Source: Osmia lignaria lignaria (lineage: Eukaryota; Arthropoda; Insecta; Hymenoptera; Megachilidae). Taken from it: a DNA stretch of 64,000 bases. The position numbers were made by a program, and so were the translations under genes. The DNA lies in NCBI RefSeq assembly GCF_051020975.1, contig NC_135041.1:4538256-4602255 (forward strand), in the 5' to 3' direction. The notes under the pieces were generated by a model. That model did no database searches, was not told where the DNA came from, and saw only the letters and a list, made by a program, of their open reading frames with translations. Positions 1 to 13,300 of the stretch are shown one piece after another (the first letter of the stretch is position 1; the number at the start of each line of letters is the position of its first letter).

Positions 1-649
1 GAACGTGTTAAGATTATATTCTTAGGAAATTACGAAAATTATGAGCTTTTTAAAGAGGGAAGCTAATTAACTGGTTCACTGCAGAAATATATTTGAGGAC
101 ATTAATTGGGAAACGGGTGTAAAGGACTTTTATCGTTTGTACGCAATCATAGTTGGACTGAATGAGCGTTGTTTACGACGTTGTGAATGCAATGAAGTGA
201 AATGCACCAACTTTCTCCTAAACTTCTCGAGGAAGTTTCGATAATACCATAGCGACAACTTTTGTTCGAAAACGTTCGCCCTTATTCAGCTATTTCCTGG
301 CTACGAGCCAGACTCGTGGAACTTTGATTAAACCTCTTGTTCATTTATCATATTTTCCAATATCCTGCCATCCTTTTCGTCTAATCCATTCGACCAATTC
401 ATTTTCATCTCGATTTCCATTCAATTAACCTAATTCCTTACCCAAACCCGGAGTGTTAAATTTAAAGGTGCCGCTCGCGATGTTCTTTAACACTCGAACG
501 GCGATGCTTGGATCCATATGGACCCAAGTGATGAATAATAATTTTCTTGTAATGAAAGCAAATTTTTTACACCGAGCATCGAGTCTACAGTGACGAAAGT
601 AAAAATGATTCTAAACAAATCTATGAATAGAGGAGATAACAAAACTCAC
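1..649. other. rdgA intron, left end of window
   Basis: AT-rich, no exon recognised. The next rdgA exon must continue the catalytic domain after the QGGPKMG region, and no such peptide is visible here on the minus strand. Confidence 0.6.
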
Positions 650-1314
650 CCCATTTTGGGTCCACCCTGCGTCAGATCGAACACCTGTCTAGGATTCAAC
701 AGCCACTGGAATTTCTGCAACAATTTGGCACCCTGATTTCCTCCAGATTTCGGGTTAATGAAAACCAGCACCGGTTTCACGGATGCCGTAGGTATAGGCT
801 TGACCACCCACAATTTCCCTTGATCCTGATCCTTCTCTTTATCTTTTTCCTTCGATTTCTTTCTGGATCCGGTGCTTCCTCCACCGCCAGATTTCTTTTT
901 TCTCGGCGATTTCCTGAGACTGCTCTTGAAACTACCTTTCCTGGGCAACTTGACGATCCAAGAGGGTGGAACGATGATGGAAGAATGGGCACCAAGTTCA
1001 CAATTTTCACCGATTTTCTGCACGTTGAAGCACGCTTCCTTGTTGTGGTAGGCACGTTTGCACCAACTGCAATTCACCGCGACGATCTCCTTCGAGGTGA
1101 AGCTCAGCTTCGATTGGAAAGACTTGCCGCAGTTCCCGCATTTCCCTTTTTGGGAACGACGGTGGACCCAGTGGTGTTGAGTGTTCGGTTGCTCGCGATA
1201 CTGCCGGACACCCACGTCCCGGAAGCTCGATTTACACGCGAAATTCAAACTCGTCGCGCACACCGTGTGAGCCACCACACGACATGCCGCACATTTCATC
1301 CGGGCCCCGTGTTT
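650..1314 (-). CDS. rdgA: rdgA exon, second C1 domain and start of catalytic domain
   Basis: A 665-nt exon with acceptor TTTCAG ending at 1315 and donor GTGAGT at 649-644. It encodes KCAACRVVAHTVC, the second cysteine-rich domain, a proline-containing helix (VVPPSW-like, here IIVPPSWIVKL), a MARCKS-like basic linker with GGGG and KKSKEKDKEK, then the nucleotide-binding start FINPKSGGNQG. It ends after two bases of a Gly codon, so the kinase core continues in an exon outside the window. Confidence 0.92.
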
Positions 1315-4300
1315 CTGAAAATTCGTATATTTTCTGATTTGAAAAAGAGAAAATCTTTAACGAAGAACAAACCGTGTGTACGCTTGCAAAGTTTCACAAG
1401 AAAAATTCATGGTGTATCTTTCTAAGTTTACGTCGGTGCTCGGGGAAAAAAAGTGAAAAAGAAATGCAATCCCCCTTGAAACTACCCCGATCCTCGTGTT
1501 AATCACTTTTTCTATCTTTCTGAGGCTTTGCCGCATCGGTTCGTTTAAGCGAAAGAACTGGAACATTAGCTCGACGAGGTTCTCATTAGCAAGCAAAAAC
1601 GCTTCGTTTTAAGTCTCTCAGCGATATTTCTTGGTCGTCATTTTTGCGATAATGCACCCTGTAAACCTTCGGCTCGTTTAAGTTCCCCGATTACATACGG
1701 GTTACGCGATTATTGGATTTTAATGGTGCAAACTTCTCCGATAGCCCTGGTTTATCGCATATCTAGCAACAAAGAAACAGCTCCGCGTTGCATTATGCAT
1801 TATGTATTTAACGTTAAGATAAATTTAGGAACGGGAACGATGCCGGCAAATACACGCACCGTGTCTAAATTTATTCAATCGTACGAACACTTGTATCGTT
1901 CTTCGTCTCTTTGCCAACATCCACCTGTCATTATTTATTTATCGAACAGCTGTGCACGTAGCGGTGTGAAATAATGTAGCCAACAGGAGATTAACGTTTA
2001 AATAAGCCCGGTGTACAAGGTCGATTTGTGAAAACAAAAACAAATATTTATGCTAAGGTTTCAATTTCTGACCCGACAACGTTATCCACTCGGCTCTCGG
2101 TTAATTATTTCAAACTAAGGAAATGAAAATGTTGTTAACTGAATCGTAGTTGCACAGAGAGTAAACCGACATTTCGAGTGACACATATAGGACAATATTA
2201 ACTGCGACGGATGAGCAATATCGTAAGGGAAAAGCTTTTTTGGAGAGCAGCAGAAACGATGAAGAAGAGGTTCGACGAGGGTCTGTCGACCAGCCTTGAC
2301 CCTCTACAAGCCGCTCTAGCTCTCTACTCGACCGCGTTTCCACTGAAATCGTCACAATTTTACAGCGCAACTTGCTGCACGGTTGATGCAGCCATCGCCA
2401 CGGCAGGGTACTAGTTTCTTCAACCTCGCCTGACCGTTCGTCAAAAACGAATACCGATGAAGTTTTTAAATTGTTTGAAACACGATTAACAAGATTGGAA
2501 TCGCGGTTTCCAAAGCACACTTGCATAGCAAAGGATTAACTGGAGGATGAATAAGAGTGCAATTTTTCAAGTGAGTTTTCAAGGAAACCAAATGGGTATT
2601 ACTTTGCAAATTTACCCATCGCGAAAATGCGCGACGCTACGTCGCGTCGATCAATCATCTTAATAGCGTCGACCAGCGACTTCCGGAGCGGAGGATCGAG
2701 CTTCTTCGAGCAACGGTCGAGAGAAAAGAAAAGGATGCAGCGGAAAACTTAAATGGAAAACTCAACGGATGAACGGTTACCGATTTATCAAAGTCCGAGG
2801 TTACCGATGGAATCAATCTTCGTTATGGTACATGGGATTGCTCTCGACGCGGCTAAAAACAGGTAGTCGTCCGAGTCGTTGACGAGCCGTGAGATTTATT
2901 TATCTTAGCGGGATTACGCTTTCGTTTCCGGCACGCCGCCCAAATACTGCAGTTAATAAACGAAACTTCCGTTTGGACGTTTCTCGTTTGATTGAGAGAT
3001 CTATAAATCGTGGGAGTAGTTTTGTGAAATTCTACTGTTAACAGGTAATCCTTCCGTTGTGAAAGGATGGTATTGTCTATAAAACAAAAGTGTCAGGATA
3101 CTTTTGAAATAGAGAGATCTAGTTCAATGGCGTTGAATATCGCAGCTTTCCACAAATTTTAGAAAATTCTTTCATGTCGAACCGATGTAAATAGTTCATG
3201 CTTTCAATTTTTTTCATTTCCTGCATCTATACGTTCCCATAAGCGTTTAATTGAATTAATCGTAAGTTTTTCCATCGAGCTGACACGATCGACGGAAACA
3301 TTCGCGAAACCGATACGATTGATCTTGTTTTTTTTTTCAACGTTCACTCTGAGAATTTTTCTGCGTCAGAGTTTCCCTTTGAGAGCGACTAGAAGCGTGT
3401 AGTGCTATCTGCGTGATTAGATTCGCTGTGTTTTCTGAATCAATACGACGGAAGAGAGAAAATTTTCGTTCGAAACGATGCAACTGATGCAATTTTTCGA
3501 ATTCGGTTTTACAAAACTTCGTATTTCGATATTTCATTCAAAGCTACATTCGTTCCATTCGATTACTCCTCAATGTGTTAATTATTATTTACAATATTCT
3601 CGATATCCTCAATAATCCATATTACCTTTCAGGATACTAGTCATCGATGGTTTACGGTGTTCAACAAAAGTTAATCTACTTCGACTTATGCACGTTTTAT
3701 GACATTTCATAAAATATAAAATTATTCTAATGTTATATTTTGCTACTTATAATGGCAATGCGAAATATATTTAGTTATTGAGTTAAACGGCACGTGTTGA
3801 ACCTTCAATTTCAGAATGCACCATCGTATAAACTGAGTAGCGATTGCTTGTAACCAAATCTCGTTAAAGGAAAAACAAACATGTTGTATCAATATCCGTA
3901 TTGCTGCCAGTGAAATAAAATTCAACAGAGAAATTTGAAAATTAAAAAACATATTGTTACTGCATAACTGTTCTCCAGCGATTAAAAAAAAAAGCATCGA
4001 TACATTCGTATACAATGAATTGATTGAAAGAAGAAACTCGTGAAAAATTTGAAACAATACATAGATCGTATTTAGAAAAAGGGAAAAGCTTGTTTGTCAA
4101 AAGTTTGTTTGAAAAAAAGAATTCTATTTTATTGTCTCGCTGAGATATCGCATCTATTTCGTCAACGAATATTAAATCCTCGCCGAGAGCGCAGAACAAA
4201 CTGCAATAAGGTTTAATTTTATGATAGCGGACTCTTATAAAAGCAACCCGTATCTGGTCGAAAGAGAAGGTAATGAAAGACACGAAGGAAGGCAATAACA

Positions 4301-7300
4301 TTTGCCTTTACGAGTGCTGACGGAAGTTTATAAAATTGCCGAGAGAAGAGTGAAAACGTAAACGGGGCAGGGAAATAAGAGAAACGAGCGATATCGCAAA
4401 CTTGTATATTTGAAGGATGTACAAGAAAAAAAAAAGGAAGGAACTCGTTGCAGGGAATTTCATTGAGCGAATATTCAACTATTTCTCGGTTGAAATGTCA
4501 CGGGATATGCTTCGATTTCGAATCATTTCATAGTGGAGGAACATCTTCCACCACATGAAAATCGACACAAATTTAATTTCACGGAATTGCGATGAAATTG
4601 CACCCTCGGGACGTTCGCGTTTTATGCAAATTGAGATTTATCCCTTAAACGCGTCGTTTTTCACATACTTTCCACTTGCCGCTTCACGAAATCAATAGAT
4701 CCTCTGTAATTAAAAATTCTGTTTATAACAAACATTACCAATTTTCAAATTAAGAAAATAAATCGACTTTAAATTAACAACCGACACGTAAGGTTCGCGT
4801 AAAAATAGTTAAATCTAGGTAAAACGTATTAACGTTCCTGTTTTAGCTGACCTCAACAATTTTTCATCCCTTCGTGCACGTCGAATTGGTACAATAAAAA
4901 AAAAAAAAAAAAAAAAATAAAATAAAATAAAAAAAAAGAATAAAAAACGGAGAATTTTCGCGAAACGAACACGTTGCTGTTATTTCTCGTCAATACCTCG
5001 AAAATCACATCGAACACGATGCAGGTAACACGTAAAATTACTGGTGGCCAGTGGCAAGCTTTGATGCAATTTCTAATTTAGTATCATGCAAACTAGCTGC
5101 AAAAATATTTACCGTGCCGGACACGCTGCCACAGGGAAAATTACCACCCCCTACCCTGCACGTTACTCAGCTTCATCGCAATAGCCTGTAATCGAGGCAT
5201 GCCCGATAATTTTCTTTTTATACCCGGACAAAGTGTTTCCGTAGATTGCCAATTTCCGTTATTAACACACACGCACACATGTACATACGGAAGCTATATC
5301 GCCGCCTGTAACTTTACCAGTTTCATTATGGTGCTGCAGTCCAGATTCCCTGTGATTTCAAAGTTAAACGAACGCGTTTATCGCGAAACGTGAAATAAAC
5401 GCGAGCGAGTGAAAAAAAGTGATTAGTTATAAGGGAAATATATTGGAAAAGAGAAACATCAAAAGGTTTGTTCTGATTGCACAAGGAAAGCATAAAAATT
5501 TTAGTACTGATGAATATTCTACGAAAAACAATTAAGTCTCCAATTTCCATAAAAATATTTTCACAAGTTTCAAAGAAACTTCTAAAATAACGTGTTTGCA
5601 ATTCTATATACGACCACTTAAGGGTTGAATGTTTATTTTTGTTCACAGTATGGACGTAAAAATAGATATGGCGTGTATATTCTGAGAAATCAATTAATAT
5701 ACTATAATTGGGCCGGTATACCGTGTAAAATCAATGAATCGCATTATATTAATGAGTTACTGCGTTTCATTGAAGACGAGTCGAGAAACTTTAAAACAAC
5801 TCCAATTAAGCAAAAACATTGGGCGAATAAAATTTCTTGAGTTACAAATTGTGATTTTATTGTTTTTAACATTGATTGTGTTTACGTAACACAGTCGTAA
5901 TTATTTCATAGTTGAATGTTCATTAAAAATGAGTCGCTTGGGAAAACTCATCATTCCTAATTGAACAGATCCAACTTTCGTTCAAAAGGAAAAAAGTGAG
6001 TTAATAAAGCTATCTTCTGGGAACGATCGCTTAGAATTTTTCTAATTAGATATCCGCCTATACACATAACGTTTCTTCTAGATCCTGGATTAGATATTTC
6101 AGACGCGAACGACTTAATTATCGAGCGTTAATTAATCTTCTACTATAAAACCTAAGCAATTTTCCTTTATAGCGTGATTAAGAGTAAAATGTAGCTGAAA
6201 ATTTCAAATTGCAATTTATTTTTAATACGTTCATGACATTTTTACGACCGAATTTTTTTACTTTTCACTCGTAACCTTTGAACTATTACAAAATCAATAC
6301 TGAACACGTTGTTTATGAAAAGTAATTTGCAATTTATTTATGATACCCTCTGGTTTCCCTTACGACCAAATTCTCTATATTTCATCCGTAACCTTCGAAC
6401 CACCATGAATCAATACCGAATGTATCAAAGAAATATTCCATTCTTCTGAAATGTAATGGATCTAAAGGAAAAAATAATTCTATGAAGAACCATAAGATGA
6501 CAAAACGAATGATCCACCTTACAGCAATAAGGATGCTCGTAAAAGAGGCAAGAAATCGTATAACGAAATAAACGTGGCTCTCGTGAAAGCATAATCCTCA
6601 CCGCTGTTTCAGGTTCAGTCAATTTTTCATCGGCTTTCGAAAGTTCCATCAGCCATTTACAATTTTTCAAAATAGCCATTTTAAGAAGATGAACGATGCA
6701 TGGGATGAAACGTATTCCCTGGTGAACTGTTGCTCAAAAATATCGCGGATCCGGCTGATAATAAAAGATGCACGTTGTCGGGCGACGTGCCGCGAAAAAG
6801 TATTTTCAGACTGGCACAGTTATAGAAGTCTCCTTCTTCTTCGTTCAGCTATTCATCGCTACTTTCATAGACACCATTTTTCATGCCGAGAGACGTTGCG
6901 TTTTTATTCGCTCTTCGAACGGTCGTACCTTTGAGAAACACGCTTCACGGATCCGTACTTACCGACCATTTTCTTTCACGCTTTTATTTCCCTCGTTTTT
7001 TTTTACGATTATTGGTAGCTCGCTACGTTGGTACATTCTTTAACTAGCTATTCATTCTTTTTTTACAACGCCGTGCAGACAATAAAAGGGAGACTCGAAA
7101 AATTCGAGGGATGAAACAACATAATTGATATTTATGATTAATTATAGTTTTTCTTTGCTTTTATTATTGTTGAATCATCTATATAGAATATAAGAGAGAG
7201 AGAGAGAAATATTTATCAAGGGGCGGATTTTAATTTCAACACTAAATATCATGCAACATTGCAAGGTTGAAAGTTAAAATATCTTCTAAGGTGATAATTT

Positions 7301-10300
7301 TATCTGAAAAACATCCTAATATCTTTTCTGTAGCAAACGAGAAGCTTCACTGAATAATGCATAAGGTATTCTTCGAGTTCGTTTATCATCCTACTAAACT
7401 GAATCAGACACCCTCTCTCCGTAAGGTAAAAAGTAGTTGTCTGAAAATCTGAAAATTTCAAAATCCTTTCAGTTTTTATTTACAGTGAAAACGAGGAGCT
7501 GACAGAATGATAATTAACAGAAATAAACGAAGAATACGAAGAAAACAGGGAGCATACCTACATAATTAACAACAGTTAACATCTGGTTCTGAATTAAAGA
7601 GTAATTAAAAATTCACCAAACGCGAAGCAATCGAAATGGAAAGATGGTTACGAAAATAAAGTCTTATAGAGTATCCGACGTTCTCTGGTAGACCGCTAAA
7701 AATAGAATGTCGCAAAAGTAATTAAAAACCGTTTTAACACCTTCTTGCGACCGTGTTTCCAGGCAGCTGCGAACAAATTGGCGAAAATGGGATGTCGTTT
7801 TGAACGTGCTGGAAGAATGTGAAAGAGACTCGACCAAACATTTTCTGTTTCTCGTTTCTCCCTCAATTTTTATTTCGTTCCTATCGAACTTAATCGTTCT
7901 TCACGATACGTTCGACAAAACGCGAAACAGAGAAACAATTAACGAGGATGCTGTTGTTTCCAATACGAACCGAAACGAGCACGGTACCGCAATGGTCGAC
8001 GAATTTAGATGGCAGTAGAAGGTAATTATTTACTCGTTACCGAACCGATGATTATTTAACGGATTAACGTGAAAACGATTAACGTAATATTTGATCAATC
8101 CAACGGGAATGATTTAACGTGTCCCGTGAAATTCTATTTCTGATACAATTGCAACAGATTATATTCCTACCCTTTCGCTGTGCTCGTATAAATGGGCCGA
8201 TATGATGGATCGCCTGATACCGTGTTCTCTGTTATTATCAAACTTCATCCGTTCTGTTTTTAATGCTTTCCTTTCATTGCTTTTCTTCATCGATTAAGAT
8301 ATAATGCTCTTTTGAAGAAGAAAAATGTTTGAGAGTTTCGACGAATAAAAGGAGAATCGAACGTTGATTTCAATAACCACCCCGTTGGAAGATGATAAGA
8401 AATTGAAAAATACAGATAATGGAGGTTCCTTTGAAATCGAAAAGTAATTTCAAATGTGACTGTTCGATTTAACATTTTCCATTATAACGTGGAGGGATGT
8501 TTTCTTATTTACTTGCTTACAAACTAAAAATTTATAAATTTATAAAATTGTTATTGAATATAATCGAAAGATAAAAGAAAAAGAAAAAACTTACCGAGCA
8601 GTCGTTGACGTAACAAAAATCACCAGAAGCCGAGGTTGGTACCCAAAGATGTTCCCCATTTAGTGCACCAGGACCCCAATCGGGAGTTGATCGGGGTTCA
8701 CGGTGGCCGCCACTCGTTCCACCCTCTTCTCTCCCTCTGAAACCACAAGACACTCGATTACAGGCTGACACTTCGATATCCGGCCTGTGCTTGTTGCAGT
8801 TGACGTTAATTCCTCTACAGAAATTCCATTAAGACGGGGACAATGCACGTCACTGGGACACAGAAGCGAGTATCTTCCGAACTTGTTTGCCTTCTAATTT
8901 GATCGTTCACAAAATAGAAAACGTAATCTGAACGGGGATAATGTCAATTCTAAGAGGAATTAAAATGCTGTATAAACGATTCAATAGTAATTGTTAGCTA
9001 ACATCGATACATTTAAGCGTCTTCATCATTCGTTTCATTTATTATACACATGCAGCATAAAATATGTAAAATAAAATAATTTTAAGCAGCTTCACGTGTT
9101 AACTGTTATCGATATTAATAATTTTATAAAGATTACTCTCAAAGAGTTAAAAATTATGAAAAACTATACCGCAATAGTTTGAATTGTTGACTTTCGGCTG
9201 GTAAATGTTTTTTAAGTCATAGTGTTGGAGCATCGAGATTAATCGAAAACCATTTTCGCCTGCATCCAACGATGTGGCGAGCAAAGAAGGAGTTAATATT
9301 ATCTTATGTGAATTCTCGCGGGAACGGAGTCTGGTGAAAAATTCAAGGATGTTTTAAATTTCAAAAAAGCAGTCGGAGTATAATGGGCGGTGCAGCGTGC
9401 AACATTAATGACGACAGTCACTCGTCTGAACCTCGTGTCCCTTTGGAGGACTATATAAAAATTTTATTCATTCTACCCAGTTACATTCTACCCTGGTTTC
9501 CGCATAATTAGTTCGCGAAAATTACCGAATACCTGGGCCAATCGCGGGATAGAGAATATACGTATCTATTACGTATAGATAATTAAAAGCCAAAATGAAA
9601 ATTTACTAATCGTGGTAACATTTGCAAATTGCAATAATTACAAAATAATAGCGTGCCTATATAATTATCGTAGCCGAGTACACAATAGCCTGTTATCTCG
9701 CTGTCACATTGAAAGGATTAATTTCAATTTGTGCCAGTTTGCTTTGCCAATCGATCGATATCTTTTGTGCTGTTCAATAATGAATCGTTTGAAAGACAGA
9801 ATAAGATACAGGTGAAAGAAAAAAAGCACGTGTGCTTATACCGACGGATAAATTTTAAATAATAACGAGACTCGACTGGCATGGTACGCGCTATGTAGAA
9901 TTAGTTCCTTAATAATGAACGGTCTGCGATCATTAAAGATTCACGAGCGTCCTCTCGAGGATACGAGACCATAATGCCGAGTTTGAAAATTTCATTTACC
10001 AATTGGACCGTATTTGGTCCGTCGGTCTACGGCCCTTTCGAGACCACTCAATATTCAAACGACCATCTACCCTGTTATCGGAATTTCTTCTATTTATCAA
10101 ATCTGTCGTCGAATTGAACCACTGATCGAATCCTTAACAACGAGAAGTTCATTCAAGTTTCTCGCCACTTTGATCGTCGGACGAAAAACACTTCAAACTT
10201 TCAATAATTGTTTATATTTTAGCAAATTGAAATGGTAAAATAATATCAGAATATATTGATTTCAAAGTAGAATCGTTGTATCGCATTACCATACTTTCAT

Positions 10301-13300
10301 TGTTAATTACAGTTGTTCGACTAACTCGTTCACAGAATTGAACGGCCATACTCTTTGCGAATTCGATTAACGTGCATGCTAATTGGAATCACGATAGCTG
10401 AACCGATTTAACGAGTTTTCATTACCCCTTCGTGAATCAATCCGAATGCATTTATAAATTCACAGGGAAAAGTAGAACAATTGTTCTTACGATATTCCAA
10501 TAACTTATCTCGTTGGATCTCTTGTAGGTGTAAAAAAAAGTAAATCAGATGTATCGATTAAACGATAAAGTCACCAACGGCAGTCTCCAATTACAAGGAC
10601 GTATTTCTTCTTTTTTTTTTTTCTACCCCTACAAAATACCACTTTCAAGTCACGACGAACGGAATGAAACGCGCTCGTATCGCATTCTCCGTTAATTCCT
10701 GACGTTCGTAATTCGATTGCGAGATCGTTCGTTATCCGAGAAGCTGAACAGAAATAGCTCAATCGAGGCCGTGAAACTGCGACTGCATTTTCTCTCAGCC
10801 GATGAAAATTTTCACGTTCGACGGGTTTCAATTGCCGCTTGCCTATTTCGCTCCTTCACGATCAATCGGTCACCCCTAACAAGCGAACGATTTTTCACCG
10901 GTGAAATTTTTATTCCTACTGCTCGAAGATTGAACGAGCAAATAGTTTAATCCTTTCATTACGAAGAATTACATTTATCTGACTGAACATTCTTCTAAAC
11001 TTTCAAAAGATCAAGACCGAACGATATTTAAACCGTCCTAATTGAAACAGGAGGTTTAGTTAATATTCTCGTTGCAAGATGAATTGCGTAACGCGTACAG
11101 AAGACAGCTAAAAGAAGAAGAAGAAGAAGAAGAAGAAGAAGAAGCGACTACTTTACTTTTGAAAAATTGTACTTCTTCCCATTTACCGACTTCAACGACC
11201 ATGGTAATAAAAATCTCGTTATCCGACTTCTTCGTATCAGCGAAGAGGAACTTCAGTTTTAGATGATCAACGTTTCGAGTATCTCTGCGCCGCTACGTTT
11301 CAATTAAACTCGTTAGATTTCTAATAAACTTGCGAACAAAAGACTAGAAAAACCGCAGACGAAGAAAATTTCAAAAGAGAAATACAATTTTTGTCTGAAA
11401 ATTGTAATAAATGATTTTGGAAAGGACTTCAAAAAACAATGTCCAGACAGAAATTGAATTTCTCGTGTTATTCTTGTGGCAAGAAAGGGAACAGAAGTTA
11501 GTAATTTTAATAAACTCCTCTCTCCCTTGAATCATTGACGTCTTAATCTGCCCGAAATAGAAAAGGCTGACCGTTCCCGGCGCACAAAAGACACGTTATC
11601 ACCTCGTAATCGCAGATGCGGCAAAATGAAATTGACTTTAATGAAATTCCGACTTTAATCGAAACTATTCATCGTCGGACATCGACTAGCCCTCGGACGA
11701 TTTCATAAAAATTTTAGTTTGCTTCGACCATGTCTCTTATCTGCTTTCTGTATAATTAGTCCGCGGAAATTGTTGGGTATGTAGGTCAAACGCGAGACAG
11801 GAAAAGGGAACGCGAAATGACGTACATACATAGGCTTATGCCGTTCTGCGCTTATCGTATGCGGCTATCCGTTTCGTATCGAAATCATTGAACGTCGAAC
11901 ATCAGAAAGATTTCAGATAGAAACTATGTTTCTCGAGTGGTCGAATAATTTGTTAAATGGATCATTTTATAAATTGGAAAATGATTATCTTTAAATTGTT
12001 ATATACATGTATCGTTATTCCAATAAAAGAAATATATACGATCACGGTACTTTGTTTCGCTTAAGGATCCTTCGGTTTGATTCCACCAGGTATTTCCCCT
12101 GAAATTCGAAGAAGCGAGTTTTAGGGTGAAACGAAAATATCAAGGTGGAATATTTCGATGTACGTTCTTTGCAAACAATGATGTTCGATTCGTTGGGAGT
12201 TCGAGTATCTTTTAAAAAACATATTCCTGACGAGGGTAGAACGTTCTCCAAGGCCCTTTATAATAGATATATCTGGAAAAAATGTCGTCGTTATATCTCA
12301 GCACTCACCCTCTGCGAGTTCCACCGAAATTCTAAAAATGGAATCTACCATTGAAACCATCCCATTGGTTCTCATAAAATTAATCATATCTAAAGACAAA
12401 CGTGCAATAATAAGCCTCTATCTCGTTGGAGTTAGCAAGTCGAATCCGACGATACTTAAAAATTATTCATTAATTTTCGAGCAACACTCAACAACAACAA
12501 CTATTATAAATTGTATCGTATCAAATGACCAATTTCGCAACATGGAAACTTAATTGAAATTTAAATTTCAAATTGGTATGCAACAAGTGATGCTTCTATC
12601 GTCATCAAATCACGAATCTAAGTTTGAAAATTGATCATTCGATACGGTACGACTTAATATAAAAAATCGAAAAGACAGCACAAAGAAAACAAACATCGAT
12701 GAAAGAAGGAGCAAGAAAGATTCTTCTTGACCAGAGTAGAATAGAAACGAGATAGAGAATCGCGACGAACAACCATTCAGAAAATTCAAAATATTCAGAA
12801 CAAGAGACTTGCTCCATTCACCAGACGTACCCACCCTCTTGGAGGTCGAGCCTCGGTGCCAGGAAGTAGAGCCGTGTACCTCGTCTGCGCGTCTGTAGGC
12901 AGAACGATATCGACGCTCTTCGATCGTATATTCTGTTGAGGAACGGCCAATGTATCCGCATCTCCTCCGTTTCCGTTCTTGTTATTAAAGCAAGAGTCCA
13001 CGGAAGCGGCACGATCCCGTTTCAACTCGGGAACAGTTAGAAATATATCTCTGACGACGATCTTGGACTTGTTGGTTTCGACGTTAGCCACCTCCTCGTC
13101 GTCTTCATCGTCCTCGAGTTTCTCTTCGTCCTCGGTCGAGCTAACCACCGTTGGTAGGTCGATGGGGTAAGAAGTAAGCGCCTCTTGACGAGCGAGTTTC
13201 GGCGAGGCGAGCGATCTTCTGCGTTGTCTTTCCGGGAATAATTCACCTCTCACCGCACTGGTGTCCGTATCGTCTCGCGCAACCTCGGGAACGATCTCTG

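Larger units (their letters stand above)
1315..8594. other. rdgA intron of 7.3 kb
   Basis: Both ends are fixed by exon splice sites. It contains only low-complexity sequence, an A-rich tract, a diverged tandem duplication and short chance ORFs. I see no coding exon or RNA gene. Confidence 0.7.
8737..12879. other. rdgA intron of 4.1 kb
   Basis: No coding exon was recognised. It contains a pair of related dispersed segments and a GAA microsatellite. If the alternative donor at 12830 is used instead, an extra exon (phase 0 in, phase 2 out) would be needed here; I searched by eye and did not find one. Confidence 0.55.

Noticed and set aside
10571..10831. 86-codon minus-strand ORF in the rdgA intron as the missing exon
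   Set aside because: No resemblance to diacylglycerol kinase sequence, a poly-Lys run from an A/T tract, and splice phases do not fit.
11072..11266. Plus-strand ORF with a poly-Glu run
   Set aside because: The run is a pure GAA microsatellite and the rest shows no coding character.
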